DNA of 64,000 nt, from positions 388,055 to 452,054 of the forward strand of contig NZ_JACYTQ010000004.1 in assembly GCF_014841125.1 (NCBI RefSeq), given 5' to 3'. Made by a program: the position numbers and the translations under genes. Numbering within the stretch: the stretch's first letter is position 1; each line of letters starts with the position of its first letter. This DNA is from Echinicola arenosa. Lineage in GTDB: Bacteria > Bacteroidota > Bacteroidia > Cytophagales > Cyclobacteriaceae. Below, in pieces: positions 16,908 to 25,405 of this stretch. The notes under the pieces are model-generated. The model saw nothing but the letters and a program-made list of their open reading frames with translations. It searched no databases and had not been told where the DNA came from.

Positions 16908-19900
16908 TTGAATTCATTCAGAATAGTCATATCGTTTTTTGTCCTGGCCATAATTGGTTTTGCCTTGGTGCCCAAGCTGACAGTGGAGCTCAACCCTCGT
17001 GAGCAGCAGCCGGTATTGACCGTTTCTTTTTCCGTGCGGCAATCCGCTCCCGAATTGGTGGAGAAACTGGGGACAGCGCCTTTGGAGGGACTTTTTAGCC
17101 AACTAGCAGATCTCAAGAAGATTGAGTCGGTATCCAATTATAACAATGGCCGGATTACCCTGCGCTTCGACAAGCATACGGACATGGAGTTCAAGAAATT
17201 TGAAGTGGCCTCGCTGATCAGGCAGGTTTACCCTTCTTTGGACCGGAAGGTCAGCTATCCTTTGATCTACCAGTCTGCCCAGCGCAATGATGAGCCTCCT
17301 ATTCTCCAGTACAGTATCAATGCTCCTTTTGCTGCTTTTGAAATCAAAAAGGTCACGGAAGATGTACTGAAGTCCGTGATCAACCGGTTTGATGAAGTGG
17401 AGGAAATCCAGGTTTACGGAGCCAATGACCTGCAGTTGTATGTGACCTACGACATCCAGAAAATGCAGGCTTATGGGGTCAACCGGGGCATGTTGACTGG
17501 CATGCTGCGCAGTGCCTTTGGAACCAGTTATCCGGGGATGGCGCTGAACCATCAGGGAGAAGCCTTATTTATCCAAGTGGACCGGTCATTGACTGATGTG
17601 CAGCAACTGGAAAACCTGCGCATTACTACCAGGGGAGGCAAGGAAGTGTACCTGCGTGACCTGGCCAAGCTGACCCTGGAGGAGGCAGAGCCGAACCGCT
17701 ATTACCGTATCAATGGCAATAACTCGGTGACCATGAGTATTACCAGCCGCGCCGGGGTCAACAAGGTAGTGTTGGCACAAAAGCTTAAACAGGCGATGGA
17801 AGAAGCTTCGGAATTGTTGCCTGCTGATTATGATGTGCGATTGGAGCAGGATGATACCGAATACCTGTCCAAAGAGCTCCATAAGATCTATCAACGCTCT
17901 GGGCTCTCCATTTTGATTTTGGTGGTCTTTATCTTTTTGATCAACCGCAATTGGCGTTACTTGACAGTATTGTTTTTGGGGATCTTGGTCAACCTTAGTG
18001 TCACGGGCATTATCCTTTATGCTTTGGGGACCCATTTGCACCTCTATTCCATTGCGGGATTGACCATTTCTTTTGGCTTGATCGTGGACAATGCCATCAT
18101 CATGATCGACCACCTGCACAAGCACAAAAACAGAAAAGTCTTTTTGGCTTTGTTGGCGGCTTCCTTGACGACCATTGCCGCTTTGCTAATGGTGTTTTTA
18201 TTGCCGGAAGAGGACCAGAAGAACCTGACGGACTTTGCGGTGGTGGTGGCCGTGATGCTGGCAGTGTCGCTGCTGGTAGCTCTCCTGTTTACCCCGGCCA
18301 TGTACCAAATGCTGTTTGGGGACAAAGTGGGTCAGGGAAGAAAAATTACTTTTATCAAGCTGAGGAGACGGGTACGGTGGTTTGGAAGGTACCAAAGGGT
18401 CATTGGCTTTGCTGCCCACTATCGAAAGACTTTTATTATCCTCTTGGTCCTGCTTTTTGGCCTGCCCATATTTTACCTGCCGGCCAAATGGGAAGGGCAG
18501 GAATGGTACAACAAGACCATTGGCAGCACGGTTTACCAAGAGGATATCAGGCCTTATGTGGACAAGGCCTTGGGAGGTTCCTTGCGCATGTTTGTTCGTG
18601 GGGTGTTCGAAAAGTCAGGTTATCGGGAAGCTGCCCAGACAAGGTTATATGTCAATGTGCGCCTGCCCTTTGGCAATACCTTGGACCAAATGGATTTTAT
18701 TGTCCGTGAATTTGAAGAGTTCCTAATAGGAGTGGAAGGGGTGGACAAGTTTGTCAGCAATGTTTCTTCTGGACAACAAGCCTCTATCACCATTACCTTT
18801 AAAGAGGCCTACGAAAACTCAGCAGTGCCTTATCAACTCAAGGGAAGGTTGTCCGTCAAAGCCACGGACTGGAGCGGGGCAAATTGGGGTATTTATGGGG
18901 TCGGGCAAGGCTTTAGTGCAGGACCGGGAGGGGAAGGCATTCCCTCTTTTACGGTGATGATGAAAGGCTATAACTTTGACGAACTGGAAAGACAGTCAGA
19001 AGTCCTGGCAGAAAAGCTGCTCAAACATAAAAGGATTCAAGAAGTCAATACCAATGAACGCTTGTCCTATGGCGAAAAAAGCTCCGAGGAATTGGTGCTG
19101 CGCTTTGATCAGCAAAAATTGGCCCTCCAAGGCACCAGCCAATATGAAGTGATCGGGGCATTGCAGGATGTATCCAAACCTAGCGGCCCCGCCCTGTATT
19201 TGAACCTGGATGAGGTAAATTACGGGGTGATGGTTCGGGAAAGAGCGGCTGAGGATTTTTCCCGCTATGATTTGGAAGAGACTACTTTGATTGGCAGTGA
19301 AGAGCGAATGTTTAAGGTGTCCAGCTTTGGATCCTTGGACAAGGAAACCACCACCAATTCCCTCTACAAGGAGGATCGGCAGTATATCCGACGCGTTGCC
19401 TTTGAGTATATGGGCTCCAGAAAATTCGGAAATGAATACCTGGAGGAAGTCCTGGAAGAGATGAAAACGAGTATGCCCATTGGTTACTCGGCAGAAACTT
19501 CCTCCTATGGATGGGGCTATGGCAAGACCAAAAGGCAATATACTTTGCTGCTGGTGCTGATTTTAGCCATTTTCTTTATTTGTGCGGTGTTGTTTGAAAA
19601 CTTGAAGCAGCCTTTCTACATCATTGCCGTGATCCCTATTGCCTTTATCGGCCTGTTCCTGATCTTTTCGGTTTTTGACTTTTACTTTGACCAAGGGGGC
19701 TATGCCGCCTTTGTGATGCTGGGAGGATTGGTCGTTAATGCCGCCATCTTCATTGTCAATGACCTCAACAGCCGGGAAGCTTTTGGGGTGTACAACCGTA
19801 ATGTGCTGAAGGCCGTAGCCGGAAAAGCCATTCCCATTTTGCTGACGGTGCTGTCTACCTGTTTTGGGCTGATTCCTTTTATCATGGAAGGTCAAAACGA

Positions 19901-20033
19901 GATCTTTTGGTTTTCACTGGCCATCGGCACCATCGGTGGCTTGGTTTTCAGCATGGTCGGGGTGTTTTTGGCTTTGCCCGTGTTTTTATGGAGAAAAGGG
20001 AGTGGGAAGTATCAAATATCAAGTACAAAGTAG
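16908..20033 (+). CDS. RND efflux permease, second of two
   Basis: A 1041-residue RND-superfamily inner-membrane pump, diverged from the first. The frame has no ATG near its N-terminus; TTG at 16908 is the first usable start after the in-frame stop at 16887, and TM1 follows within a few residues. TM4 reads FGLIVDNAIIMID (Asp394, proton relay). TM10 reads GLVVNAAIFIV, with neither the AcrB Lys nor an acidic replacement, so the relay must differ. Porter domains are glycine-rich around 640-660. There is no separate adaptor, so sharing the adaptor at 12556 is likely. The last residues (KYQISSTK) are encoded by a 7-bp tandem repeat that contains the stop codon. Confidence 0.88.
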   Translation: MNSFRIVISFFVLAIIGFALVPKLTVELNPREQQPVLTVSFSVRQSAPELVEKLGTAPLEGLFSQLADLKKIESVSNYNNGRITLRFDKHTDMEFKKFEVASLIRQVYPSLDRKVSYPLIYQSAQRNDEPPILQYSINAPFAAFEIKKVTEDVLKSVINRFDEVEEIQVYGANDLQLYVTYDIQKMQAYGVNRGMLTGMLRSAFGTSYPGMALNHQGEALFIQVDRSLTDVQQLENLRITTRGGKEVYLRDLAKLTLEEAEPNRYYRINGNNSVTMSITSRAGVNKVVLAQKLKQAMEEASELLPADYDVRLEQDDTEYLSKELHKIYQRSGLSILILVVFIFLINRNWRYLTVLFLGILVNLSVTGIILYALGTHLHLYSIAGLTISFGLIVDNAIIMIDHLHKHKNRKVFLALLAASLTTIAALLMVFLLPEEDQKNLTDFAVVVAVMLAVSLLVALLFTPAMYQMLFGDKVGQGRKITFIKLRRRVRWFGRYQRVIGFAAHYRKTFIILLVLLFGLPIFYLPAKWEGQEWYNKTIGSTVYQEDIRPYVDKALGGSLRMFVRGVFEKSGYREAAQTRLYVNVRLPFGNTLDQMDFIVREFEEFLIGVEGVDKFVSNVSSGQQASITITFKEAYENSAVPYQLKGRLSVKATDWSGANWGIYGVGQGFSAGPGGEGIPSFTVMMKGYNFDELERQSEVLAEKLLKHKRIQEVNTNERLSYGEKSSEELVLRFDQQKLALQGTSQYEVIGALQDVSKPSGPALYLNLDEVNYGVMVRERAAEDFSRYDLEETTLIGSEERMFKVSSFGSLDKETTTNSLYKEDRQYIRRVAFEYMGSRKFGNEYLEEVLEEMKTSMPIGYSAETSSYGWGYGKTKRQYTLLLVLILAIFFICAVLFENLKQPFYIIAVIPIAFIGLFLIFSVFDFYFDQGGYAAFVMLGGLVVNAAIFIVNDLNSREAFGVYNRNVLKAVAGKAIPILLTVLSTCFGLIPFIMEGQNEIFWFSLAIGTIGGLVFSMVGVFLALPVFLWRKGSGKYQISSTK

Positions 20034-20041
20034 GAAGTACA
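20007..20041 (+). repeat. 7-bp tandem repeat across the end of the second RND gene
   Basis: Five 7-mers (AAGTATC, AAATATC, AAGTACA, AAGTAGG, AAGTACA) are contiguous and include the TAG stop at 20031-20033. A 7-bp unit is not a multiple of three, so gain or loss of one unit would change the C-terminal tail. Confidence 0.65.
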
Positions 20042-20149
20042 AATTGAATAAAGAGCTAATTACGCCATAATACCGCTGGAAGTATACAAGTAACTTCAGG
20101 TCTGAGTTAGGCTATAGATTATTTACCCTTTCAAAAATTCTAAGAGGCC

Positions 20150-20842
20150 TCAATCAAGTAGTATCCGAACTGCTATACCCGGCCTGAGAAGTTCGAATGG
20201 ACTGCGTCGGGGATGGAAGAAATACGCTCCTTCGGAATCGTAGGAGGTGTCCTTGCTGGTAAGGTATTCCGTGATGGCGGAATGGAGATAGTCCATTCTT
20301 AGTTCCAAGGAAAGCCTTCCCCAGCTTTCAGGAGTAAGGACCATGCCCGCTCCAAATTGCCAAAACTCTGCCCAGTCATAAAATTCCGTTCCTTCAGAAT
20401 AGGGTTCGGAGAACCGGTCTTCCCTGACTTTTGATCGGGTATAGGTGTGGAGCCCTCCTAATTGCCCTTCAATAAAAGGCCTGACAATGCCTGGTAGTGC
20501 TGGCATCACGCGAACGATACCCGATAGGGTGACAAGGTTATTGTTCCTACGGATTCTCCAGCTTTGCTCTACTCCATCAATGATTTCATGGTCTATGGTG
20601 AGCTTGGTGCCATATTGGCCATAACTCAAGGCAGAGCCAATGAATATGGGTGTTTCTGGAATTTGATAAAGGATATCTATGCCTAAGCTTGGTAAAATAA
20701 GCGTGCCAGCATCCTTTTTCATTTTTCCATGGCTTATGCTCGGGCTGAGGGTGGCTCCAAAGTAGAAATCTTGGGCATGACTGGGTAATCGACAGCCAAA
20801 AAATATCAATAGAAAGAGCGAAAACAGTACAGGACTTCTCAT
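20150..20842 (-). CDS. outer-membrane beta-barrel-like protein, unassigned family
   Basis: A 230-residue exported protein (signal cleaved near SHA-QD, residue 23). The mature part is a run of alternating amphipathic strands with glycines at turns (FYFGATLSPSISHG, IFIGSALSYGQYG, FIEGQLGGLHTYT, WQFGAGMVLT, LSLELRMDYLHS) and ends in a short hydrophobic strand (GIAVRILLD). This is the pattern of small 8-stranded outer-membrane barrels such as those in the PorT/OmpW-like group. No specific family is recognised. It is a single gene, convergent with the RND operon, with about 115 bp of unremarkable DNA between. Confidence 0.6.
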   Translation of the reverse strand: MRSPVLFSLFLLIFFGCRLPSHAQDFYFGATLSPSISHGKMKKDAGTLILPSLGIDILYQIPETPIFIGSALSYGQYGTKLTIDHEIIDGVEQSWRIRRNNNLVTLSGIVRVMPALPGIVRPFIEGQLGGLHTYTRSKVREDRFSEPYSEGTEFYDWAEFWQFGAGMVLTPESWGRLSLELRMDYLHSAITEYLTSKDTSYDSEGAYFFHPRRSPFELLRPGIAVRILLD

Positions 20843-20931
20843 GTTTCAAAGAATTTATATGGTGTTTTATACGTCCTGCGCTGTTTTAAGTTGGGTTTGG
20901 AGGTTGTGCTTTTTTATAGCTTAGAAAAGGA

Positions 20932-22092
20932 CTATTTCAAATGATACTTGACCAAGATACTCCCGGAATCGCGATTGAGTTTTTTGGCCATTTTGGTGAA
21001 TGCATTATTAACCTGTGATAATTGTTCTTGGTGTTTTTTATCATGTTCCATCAATGATTCAGGAGAAAAGATATTGAAGATAATATTATCCTGGAGAAAT
21101 CTGGGGCTTAGGTAGGATAGTCCATGATCAATATCGTTTTTGAATTGAGTACTCGAAATGGATTTTCCAGTGTGCCTATTATAAATTAAGGTGCCATTGC
21201 CGTTTTCTTGATAGGAATCAATCATATAATCCTCACTGGCGAATAGTCTGGCAAAATGATAAATATACCTTTCTCTTGTATTGGGATTATTCAGTAGCTC
21301 GACCATGTCATTTTCTTGTAAAAGCTTCATTGGGATTAGTTTGTTTCTAAACTCTAGATGATATTTTTGGACTACTTGATCGCCCCTGATCCAGTAGATG
21401 GAATCGGTAAATGATTTGGTGAAGAAGTAATCCTTATTTACTTTTTTCAGGATATTGGATTCGCTCATAAAGGGGATTTGACCTTCATAGGGATTGGGTA
21501 AAATGGGTGTTAAATCATTTGTATTGGTGTTCCACTGATACAGTAAATAGTTGCTTAAGGATTCATTATTTTTAGCAGTAATGCTTTTTACCCAAGGGTG
21601 GATATGAATGATATAATCATCGTTCTGAAGGTGTTCCAGTTTGGAAATAATATAGGGCACTTTGAATTCTTCGATAAAATCCCCCTTAAAATCAAAGCGA
21701 AGAAGCTTGTGGTTAGAAAGGATGTCAAGGCTTTTCTTGGAACTATTGATGCAGGCATCAGTGATGTATTGGTATTCACCCGGTCCCTCTCCATAGTTTT
21801 CGATGGTGCCTTTTAAATTAAAATTTTTATCAAGAATAGCTATTTTATAAGTATGTCCAAAGTCACAGAAGAAATAGTACTCCCCTGTAAAAAGGATTTC
21901 GTCGACAAAGGAGAAGTTGAAATTATCAGGCAGCACAATATATTCGATCTTGCTGATGATCTCACTCATAGGGATTTCCTTTTTTTCGGATAAAGAAATG
22001 CTGATGATGTTTTCATCCGATTGGGTGGGCTTTTTGCAGGATAGACAAAAAAACAGAATAAATATGGAGGCTGTAAAAAAAGTTGATTTCAT
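20932..22092 (-). CDS. 6-bladed beta-propeller lipoprotein (third gene of the operon)
   Basis: A 386-residue lipoprotein (FCLSC, Cys19). The family loop reads NYGEGPGEYQYITDA near residue 108, preceded by YFFCDFGHTYKIAILDKNF and followed by LDILSNHKLLRFDFKGDF, which are typical blades. The ATG overlaps the stop of the preceding gene (TAATG at 22090-22094), so it is translationally coupled to the thioredoxin-fold-like lipoprotein. Its paralogue at 22596 is the first gene of the operon. Function is unknown. Confidence 0.75.
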   Translation of the reverse strand: MKSTFFTASIFILFFCLSCKKPTQSDENIISISLSEKKEIPMSEIISKIEYIVLPDNFNFSFVDEILFTGEYYFFCDFGHTYKIAILDKNFNLKGTIENYGEGPGEYQYITDACINSSKKSLDILSNHKLLRFDFKGDFIEEFKVPYIISKLEHLQNDDYIIHIHPWVKSITAKNNESLSNYLLYQWNTNTNDLTPILPNPYEGQIPFMSESNILKKVNKDYFFTKSFTDSIYWIRGDQVVQKYHLEFRNKLIPMKLLQENDMVELLNNPNTRERYIYHFARLFASEDYMIDSYQENGNGTLIYNRHTGKSISSTQFKNDIDHGLSYLSPRFLQDNIIFNIFSPESLMEHDKKHQEQLSQVNNAFTKMAKKLNRDSGSILVKYHLK

Positions 22093-22592
22093 TAATTCTC
22101 TTTTAGTAGTTCTTCAAGTTGTTGGTAAAAGAAATTGATCATGCCAATTTGGGCCAGACCCTTAGATTGATGGTTTTTAATCAAAAAAGGTAAAAGGTTT
22201 TTGTTGTCCAGCGATACCGTGTCCAATTTATTCAGTTGGTAAAATGAACCGGAAGGATCATAAAGCACTGGGAAAGGAAAATGGTAACCTGAGAGCTCTC
22301 GCTTGATTTTTTCTTTGTCCTTACCGCTTAGATAGAAGATAAAGGCTATGTCCGGGTATTTTACCTTTGTGTCAGCCCATCCAAAAGCGCCTGAAAGTGC
22401 ATGTAGGTTAAGTTTCTCTGCGTTTAAATAGACCACGACCTGATTATCACATTCAAAGCAAATATGTTTGGTACCGTCATTTGTTGGAATGACCTCAAGC
22501 TCTTGGGGAAGATTTAATGGTTTGGAGTTATGATTACAAGCGCTGAAGAAACAGATGATTAGACAAAGATAAAATAGATGATACTGTTTCAT
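22092..22592 (-). CDS. small lipoprotein with thioredoxin-like strand pattern
   Basis: A 166-residue lipoprotein (FSAC, Cys19). The middle (IAFIFYLSGKDKEKIKRELSGYHFPFPVLYDPSGSFYQLNKL) resembles the second half of peroxiredoxin/AhpC-TSA folds, where FPVLyDP precedes a conserved small-residue turn, but no CxxC or peroxidatic Cys motif is present; CFEC at residues 45-48 is the only close cysteine pair. It lies between two 6-bladed propeller genes, 3 nt after one and overlapping the start of the other, so the three products probably act together at the envelope. The family is not recognised with certainty. Confidence 0.55.
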   Translation of the reverse strand: MKQYHLFYLCLIICFFSACNHNSKPLNLPQELEVIPTNDGTKHICFECDNQVVVYLNAEKLNLHALSGAFGWADTKVKYPDIAFIFYLSGKDKEKIKRELSGYHFPFPVLYDPSGSFYQLNKLDTVSLDNKNLLPFLIKNHQSKGLAQIGMINFFYQQLEELLKEN

Positions 22593-22595
22593 ATA

Positions 22596-23714
22596 TCAAG
22601 GAGTTAGGCTGACAGAAATGATAACTGGGAAGTTGAAATCACTTTCAGGCAGAGAAAAGCTAAAAGGCTGTCCTGATTTAGCTAAATAGTCTTTGAGCGA
22701 ATCTTGATAAGTGAGAAAGAGAAAGTGTCCCTCTTGATCTATTCCTATAGGGTAATAGAAAACAGGAGATTCATCTTCATTTATTTGAATACTGTATTTT
22801 GAATTTTTATCATCTTCCAAGAATAAAAGTTGTTTATAAACACCAAAAGGTCCTTGGAACATACATTCAATCATAGTGTATAGATCTGCTTGGAAAATGG
22901 CAGTGATGTTGCCAAACCCCTTTTCATTTAGCATGGAAAATCCTTCCATAAAATCCATATCCCAATAAGATGATGGAATGGCATATGCACCGAAGTCTAT
23001 TTCAAAAATCGGGGTTAATGAATCCCCTATATATTGATAGACTTGATGATCGAATGACTCAATAAAATTGACGTTATCACCAGAGGGAAAGAAGTTTCGC
23101 TCTGTCATGGGAAGTAACTTTCCTGAATAATCATTTGGAAGATAAGTATCTGCTATTTCACCTGTTGCTGATACTTTGACCACCCTGTTTTTAATTATAG
23201 GAAGGTTATATCCGCCACAGAGTAAGTACTCATCATTTGGGAGTTTGGTGAAAGATGTCGCTACATATTCTGATTTGAATTTGACATTAGGACTTCCTGA
23301 TGTGTCGATTTGATAAATGGTGGCCATGTCTCCCACCGTGGATAGTAGTTCCAATTTTCCATCAGAACCTATAAAGAAATCATCCAAGGATGGAATGTTT
23401 TCAGGGCCTTCACCTTCTTCAATAGCTTTTCCGATATAATTGCCGGTTGGTGCAAAAACATGGAGACTTTTTCGTTTGCTTTCTTCATCCATGATATATA
23501 AATGGGATGAGGATTTTCTGATTCTTAATCTGTTTCCCATCAAGTTCTCTGAGGTGGTTTCCAAAGGAATGGCATTGATGATTTCAAGGTTCTTTGCTTG
23601 AAGTTTTTTGGTATTTTCCAGTGAGATTATGTTTTCAGCGTTCTGCTCAGAGGAGGATGATCTACAAGCAGATAATAGCAAAGAGAATGTGATATAAGTA
23701 AAAATGTATTTCAT
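22596..23714 (-). CDS. 6-bladed beta-propeller lipoprotein (first gene of the operon)
   Basis: A 372-residue lipoprotein (LLSAC, Cys17). The family loop is EEGEGPENIPSLDDFFI near residue 100, with GPEN instead of GPGE. Preceding blade: HLYIMDEESKRKSLHVFAPTGNYI. It opens a three-gene operon running 23714 to 20932 with gaps of 3 and -1 nt. Upstream it faces the divergent DUF4221 gene at 23857 across a 142-bp AT-rich spacer, so the two units may share control. Confidence 0.75.
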   Translation of the reverse strand: MKYIFTYITFSLLLSACRSSSSEQNAENIISLENTKKLQAKNLEIINAIPLETTSENLMGNRLRIRKSSSHLYIMDEESKRKSLHVFAPTGNYIGKAIEEGEGPENIPSLDDFFIGSDGKLELLSTVGDMATIYQIDTSGSPNVKFKSEYVATSFTKLPNDEYLLCGGYNLPIIKNRVVKVSATGEIADTYLPNDYSGKLLPMTERNFFPSGDNVNFIESFDHQVYQYIGDSLTPIFEIDFGAYAIPSSYWDMDFMEGFSMLNEKGFGNITAIFQADLYTMIECMFQGPFGVYKQLLFLEDDKNSKYSIQINEDESPVFYYPIGIDQEGHFLFLTYQDSLKDYLAKSGQPFSFSLPESDFNFPVIISVSLTP

Positions 23715-23856
23715 GATTGAGTTTGAAAATGCTTGACGTATAATAAACCTATAAAAATAGTTTTGAAACTAAAAGATTTTTAATACGTTTTCTTAACTTG
23801 TTGTTGAAAATGGCAATCGTTTTGTAACTCTCTCAAAAATCATATTATCCATCACT

Positions 23857-25050
23857 ATGAAATTTCCACACATTCAGTATAGTTATGCCCTTACTTTAGT
23901 TTTAGGGCTATTTGCCTGTAGTACATCTGAAAAGAAAAAAGAACAAGGTCCCACTTCACCGCTTGAACTGGAAGTGGTGGATTCACTCGTGGTGCATGAG
24001 CTGGAACCTTTGGTGATGGATGATCATATGGCCAGTTTGGGTTATTACCTTTTGAGAAACACCAAAAGCCGTCAACCGCTTTTGGTAGATGAGAAAGGGG
24101 CAGTCATCAAAGAATTTGATATTCTTCATGATGGACCTGATGGCATAGGAAGTTTTGGTACAGGGTACAGGTTGTTGGATGATAGTCTGTGGGTAGCCCA
24201 AAACCTTATGACAGGCTATCATGTTTTTGATTATCAAGGAAAGAAGATCAAAGAGCTTCCCTCTGAGAGAGCTGGGCTTTTCTCTATTTCCATTTATAGC
24301 AATAGGACCACCTTCACCCCTTATGTCAAAAACGGGAATGGCTATATCATAGGCGAGGAACCCAATGCTTTTGATCACAAGGAGATCAGTGCCGAGGAGT
24401 TAGGGCCGAAGTTTTATGGCTTGGCAGAGACAATATTTAACTATGATATTGAAAAAGAAAGTCAGGAAATGATTACCACTTTCCCAGAGACTTGGGAGCC
24501 TAGGGCCAAAGAAAGGTTTGTAGGTCAGGCCTTCCCGTTGGTGGCCATGAATAGAAAAACTATGGAAATGGCCCTGCTGCCTACCGTAGGCAATCAGTTG
24601 TTTATTTATGATTATAAAGGCGAGGCGCCCATATTGATCGATACTGTGCGCTTGACTCACCGTTACAGGCCTGATGAAGCTCGGGAAGTAGACCTGAATA
24701 CTGAGCGATGGTTTGATGACTATCCCTTATTTACAGATTTGAGGGTGTTTGGAGATGGTTATCTGGTAGGGTTTTATACGAGGATTCCGAAAGAGGTCAT
24801 GAAGGAATTGAGAGCAAAAAGTGAGGAGTATTATAAGTTGCCGGAATTCCAAGAGGCCAATGATCAATATGCCAAGCCTTATTATATCTATGTCAAAGAT
24901 GGTGAGCAAATAGGAGTCATTGACAAGCTGCCGGTACATGGGGTTGTGGACTTCGCAGATGAATTAGGTGTCTTATTTGTGAATGACAATGGAGATCCGG
25001 AAATAGAGCGGGATTACAATGTTTTCTATAAATTAAAGGTTAAAGAGTGA
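23857..25050 (+). CDS. DUF4221-family beta-propeller-like lipoprotein
   Basis: A 397-residue lipoprotein (LFAC, Cys21). The family loop is HDGPDGIGSFGTGYRLLDDSLWV near residue 91, the same GPxGIG form as the protein at 7535. Later repeats include NQLFIYDYKGEAPILIDTV and FGDGYLVGFYTRIP. It is divergent from the propeller operon at 23714. In the spacer, TAGTTTTG at about 23756 matches the -7 element, but the -33 spacing is 22 rather than 19-20, so no promoter is called. Function is unknown. Confidence 0.7.
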   Translation: MKFPHIQYSYALTLVLGLFACSTSEKKKEQGPTSPLELEVVDSLVVHELEPLVMDDHMASLGYYLLRNTKSRQPLLVDEKGAVIKEFDILHDGPDGIGSFGTGYRLLDDSLWVAQNLMTGYHVFDYQGKKIKELPSERAGLFSISIYSNRTTFTPYVKNGNGYIIGEEPNAFDHKEISAEELGPKFYGLAETIFNYDIEKESQEMITTFPETWEPRAKERFVGQAFPLVAMNRKTMEMALLPTVGNQLFIYDYKGEAPILIDTVRLTHRYRPDEAREVDLNTERWFDDYPLFTDLRVFGDGYLVGFYTRIPKEVMKELRAKSEEYYKLPEFQEANDQYAKPYYIYVKDGEQIGVIDKLPVHGVVDFADELGVLFVNDNGDPEIERDYNVFYKLKVKE

Positions 25051-25148
25051 TTTTTTTTAACGCATTAAAAGAATATTTTTTGAGGGTAAAATTTTAAAAT
25101 TTGTAAATAATCAGTAAAAAAGATGGCTTAAGTTGTGTTTTATAGATG

Positions 25149-25162
25149 TTGCAAACGGTTTC
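25149..25162. promoter_or_regulatory. possible LacI-type operator
   Basis: TTGCAAACGGTTTC resembles the GCAAACGTTTGC palindrome bound by LacI/GalR-family regulators. It lies 80 nt upstream of the -33 box of the 25406 gene. A related site occurs upstream of its paralogue at 26876-26889. No regulator gene is nearby. Confidence 0.3.
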
Positions 25163-25241
25163 TAGGTGAAAATATTGAATAATTATCGGTTAGTGCTTAT
25201 TATTGCTAAATTGTTAATGAATAATATTTATTGTTGTAGTA

Positions 25242-25273
25242 TTTGCAATTATGAATCCTCTTTTTTACGTTTG
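25242..25273 (+). promoter_or_regulatory. promoter of the 25406 gene (TTTG-N20-TACGTTTG)
   Basis: TTTG at 25242-25245, exactly 20 nt, then TACGTTTG at 25266-25273, a full match to the Bacteroidota housekeeping promoter (TTTG-N19/20-TAnnTTTG). Transcription should begin near 25280, leaving a leader of about 125 nt. Confidence 0.75.
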
Positions 25274-25310
25274 AATTACAATCACGTGATTCACTAATTA
25301 ATAGTACCTG

Positions 25311-25371
25311 CCCAAAGTAATTAGCCTCAGTAATATCTGGCTGTTCGGACGGACAGCTGGGAGGTTTGAAA
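25311..25371 (+). promoter_or_regulatory. structured 5' leader element, copy 1
   Basis: The 5' block CCCAAAGTAATTAGCCTC and 3' block GGAGGTTTGAAA are almost identical to those at 27155-27213. AGCCTC (25323-25328) pairs with GAGGTT (25361-25366). Inside are 8 unpaired nt and a 10-bp helix (25337-25346 with 25351-25360, three G-U pairs) closed by the tetraloop GGAC. In copy 2 the inner helix has different bases but the same place and loop size. The GGAGG is 41 nt from the start codon, too far to be a Shine-Dalgarno site. No Rfam family comes to mind. Confidence 0.6.
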
Positions 25372-25405
25372 GAGTTATTTTATTAACCCTTAAAATTTTA
25401 AAACC

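Noticed and set aside
15160-19538. Long minus-strand open frames (up to about 190 codons) opposite the two RND permease genes.
   Set aside because: They mirror the coding frame of strongly recognisable RND genes, lack signals or family motifs, and arise because the codon usage there rarely produces antisense stops.
25360-25364. GGAGG as a Shine-Dalgarno site for the 25406 gene.
   Set aside because: It is 41 nt from the ATG and paired within the leader stem; the same is true of copy 2.
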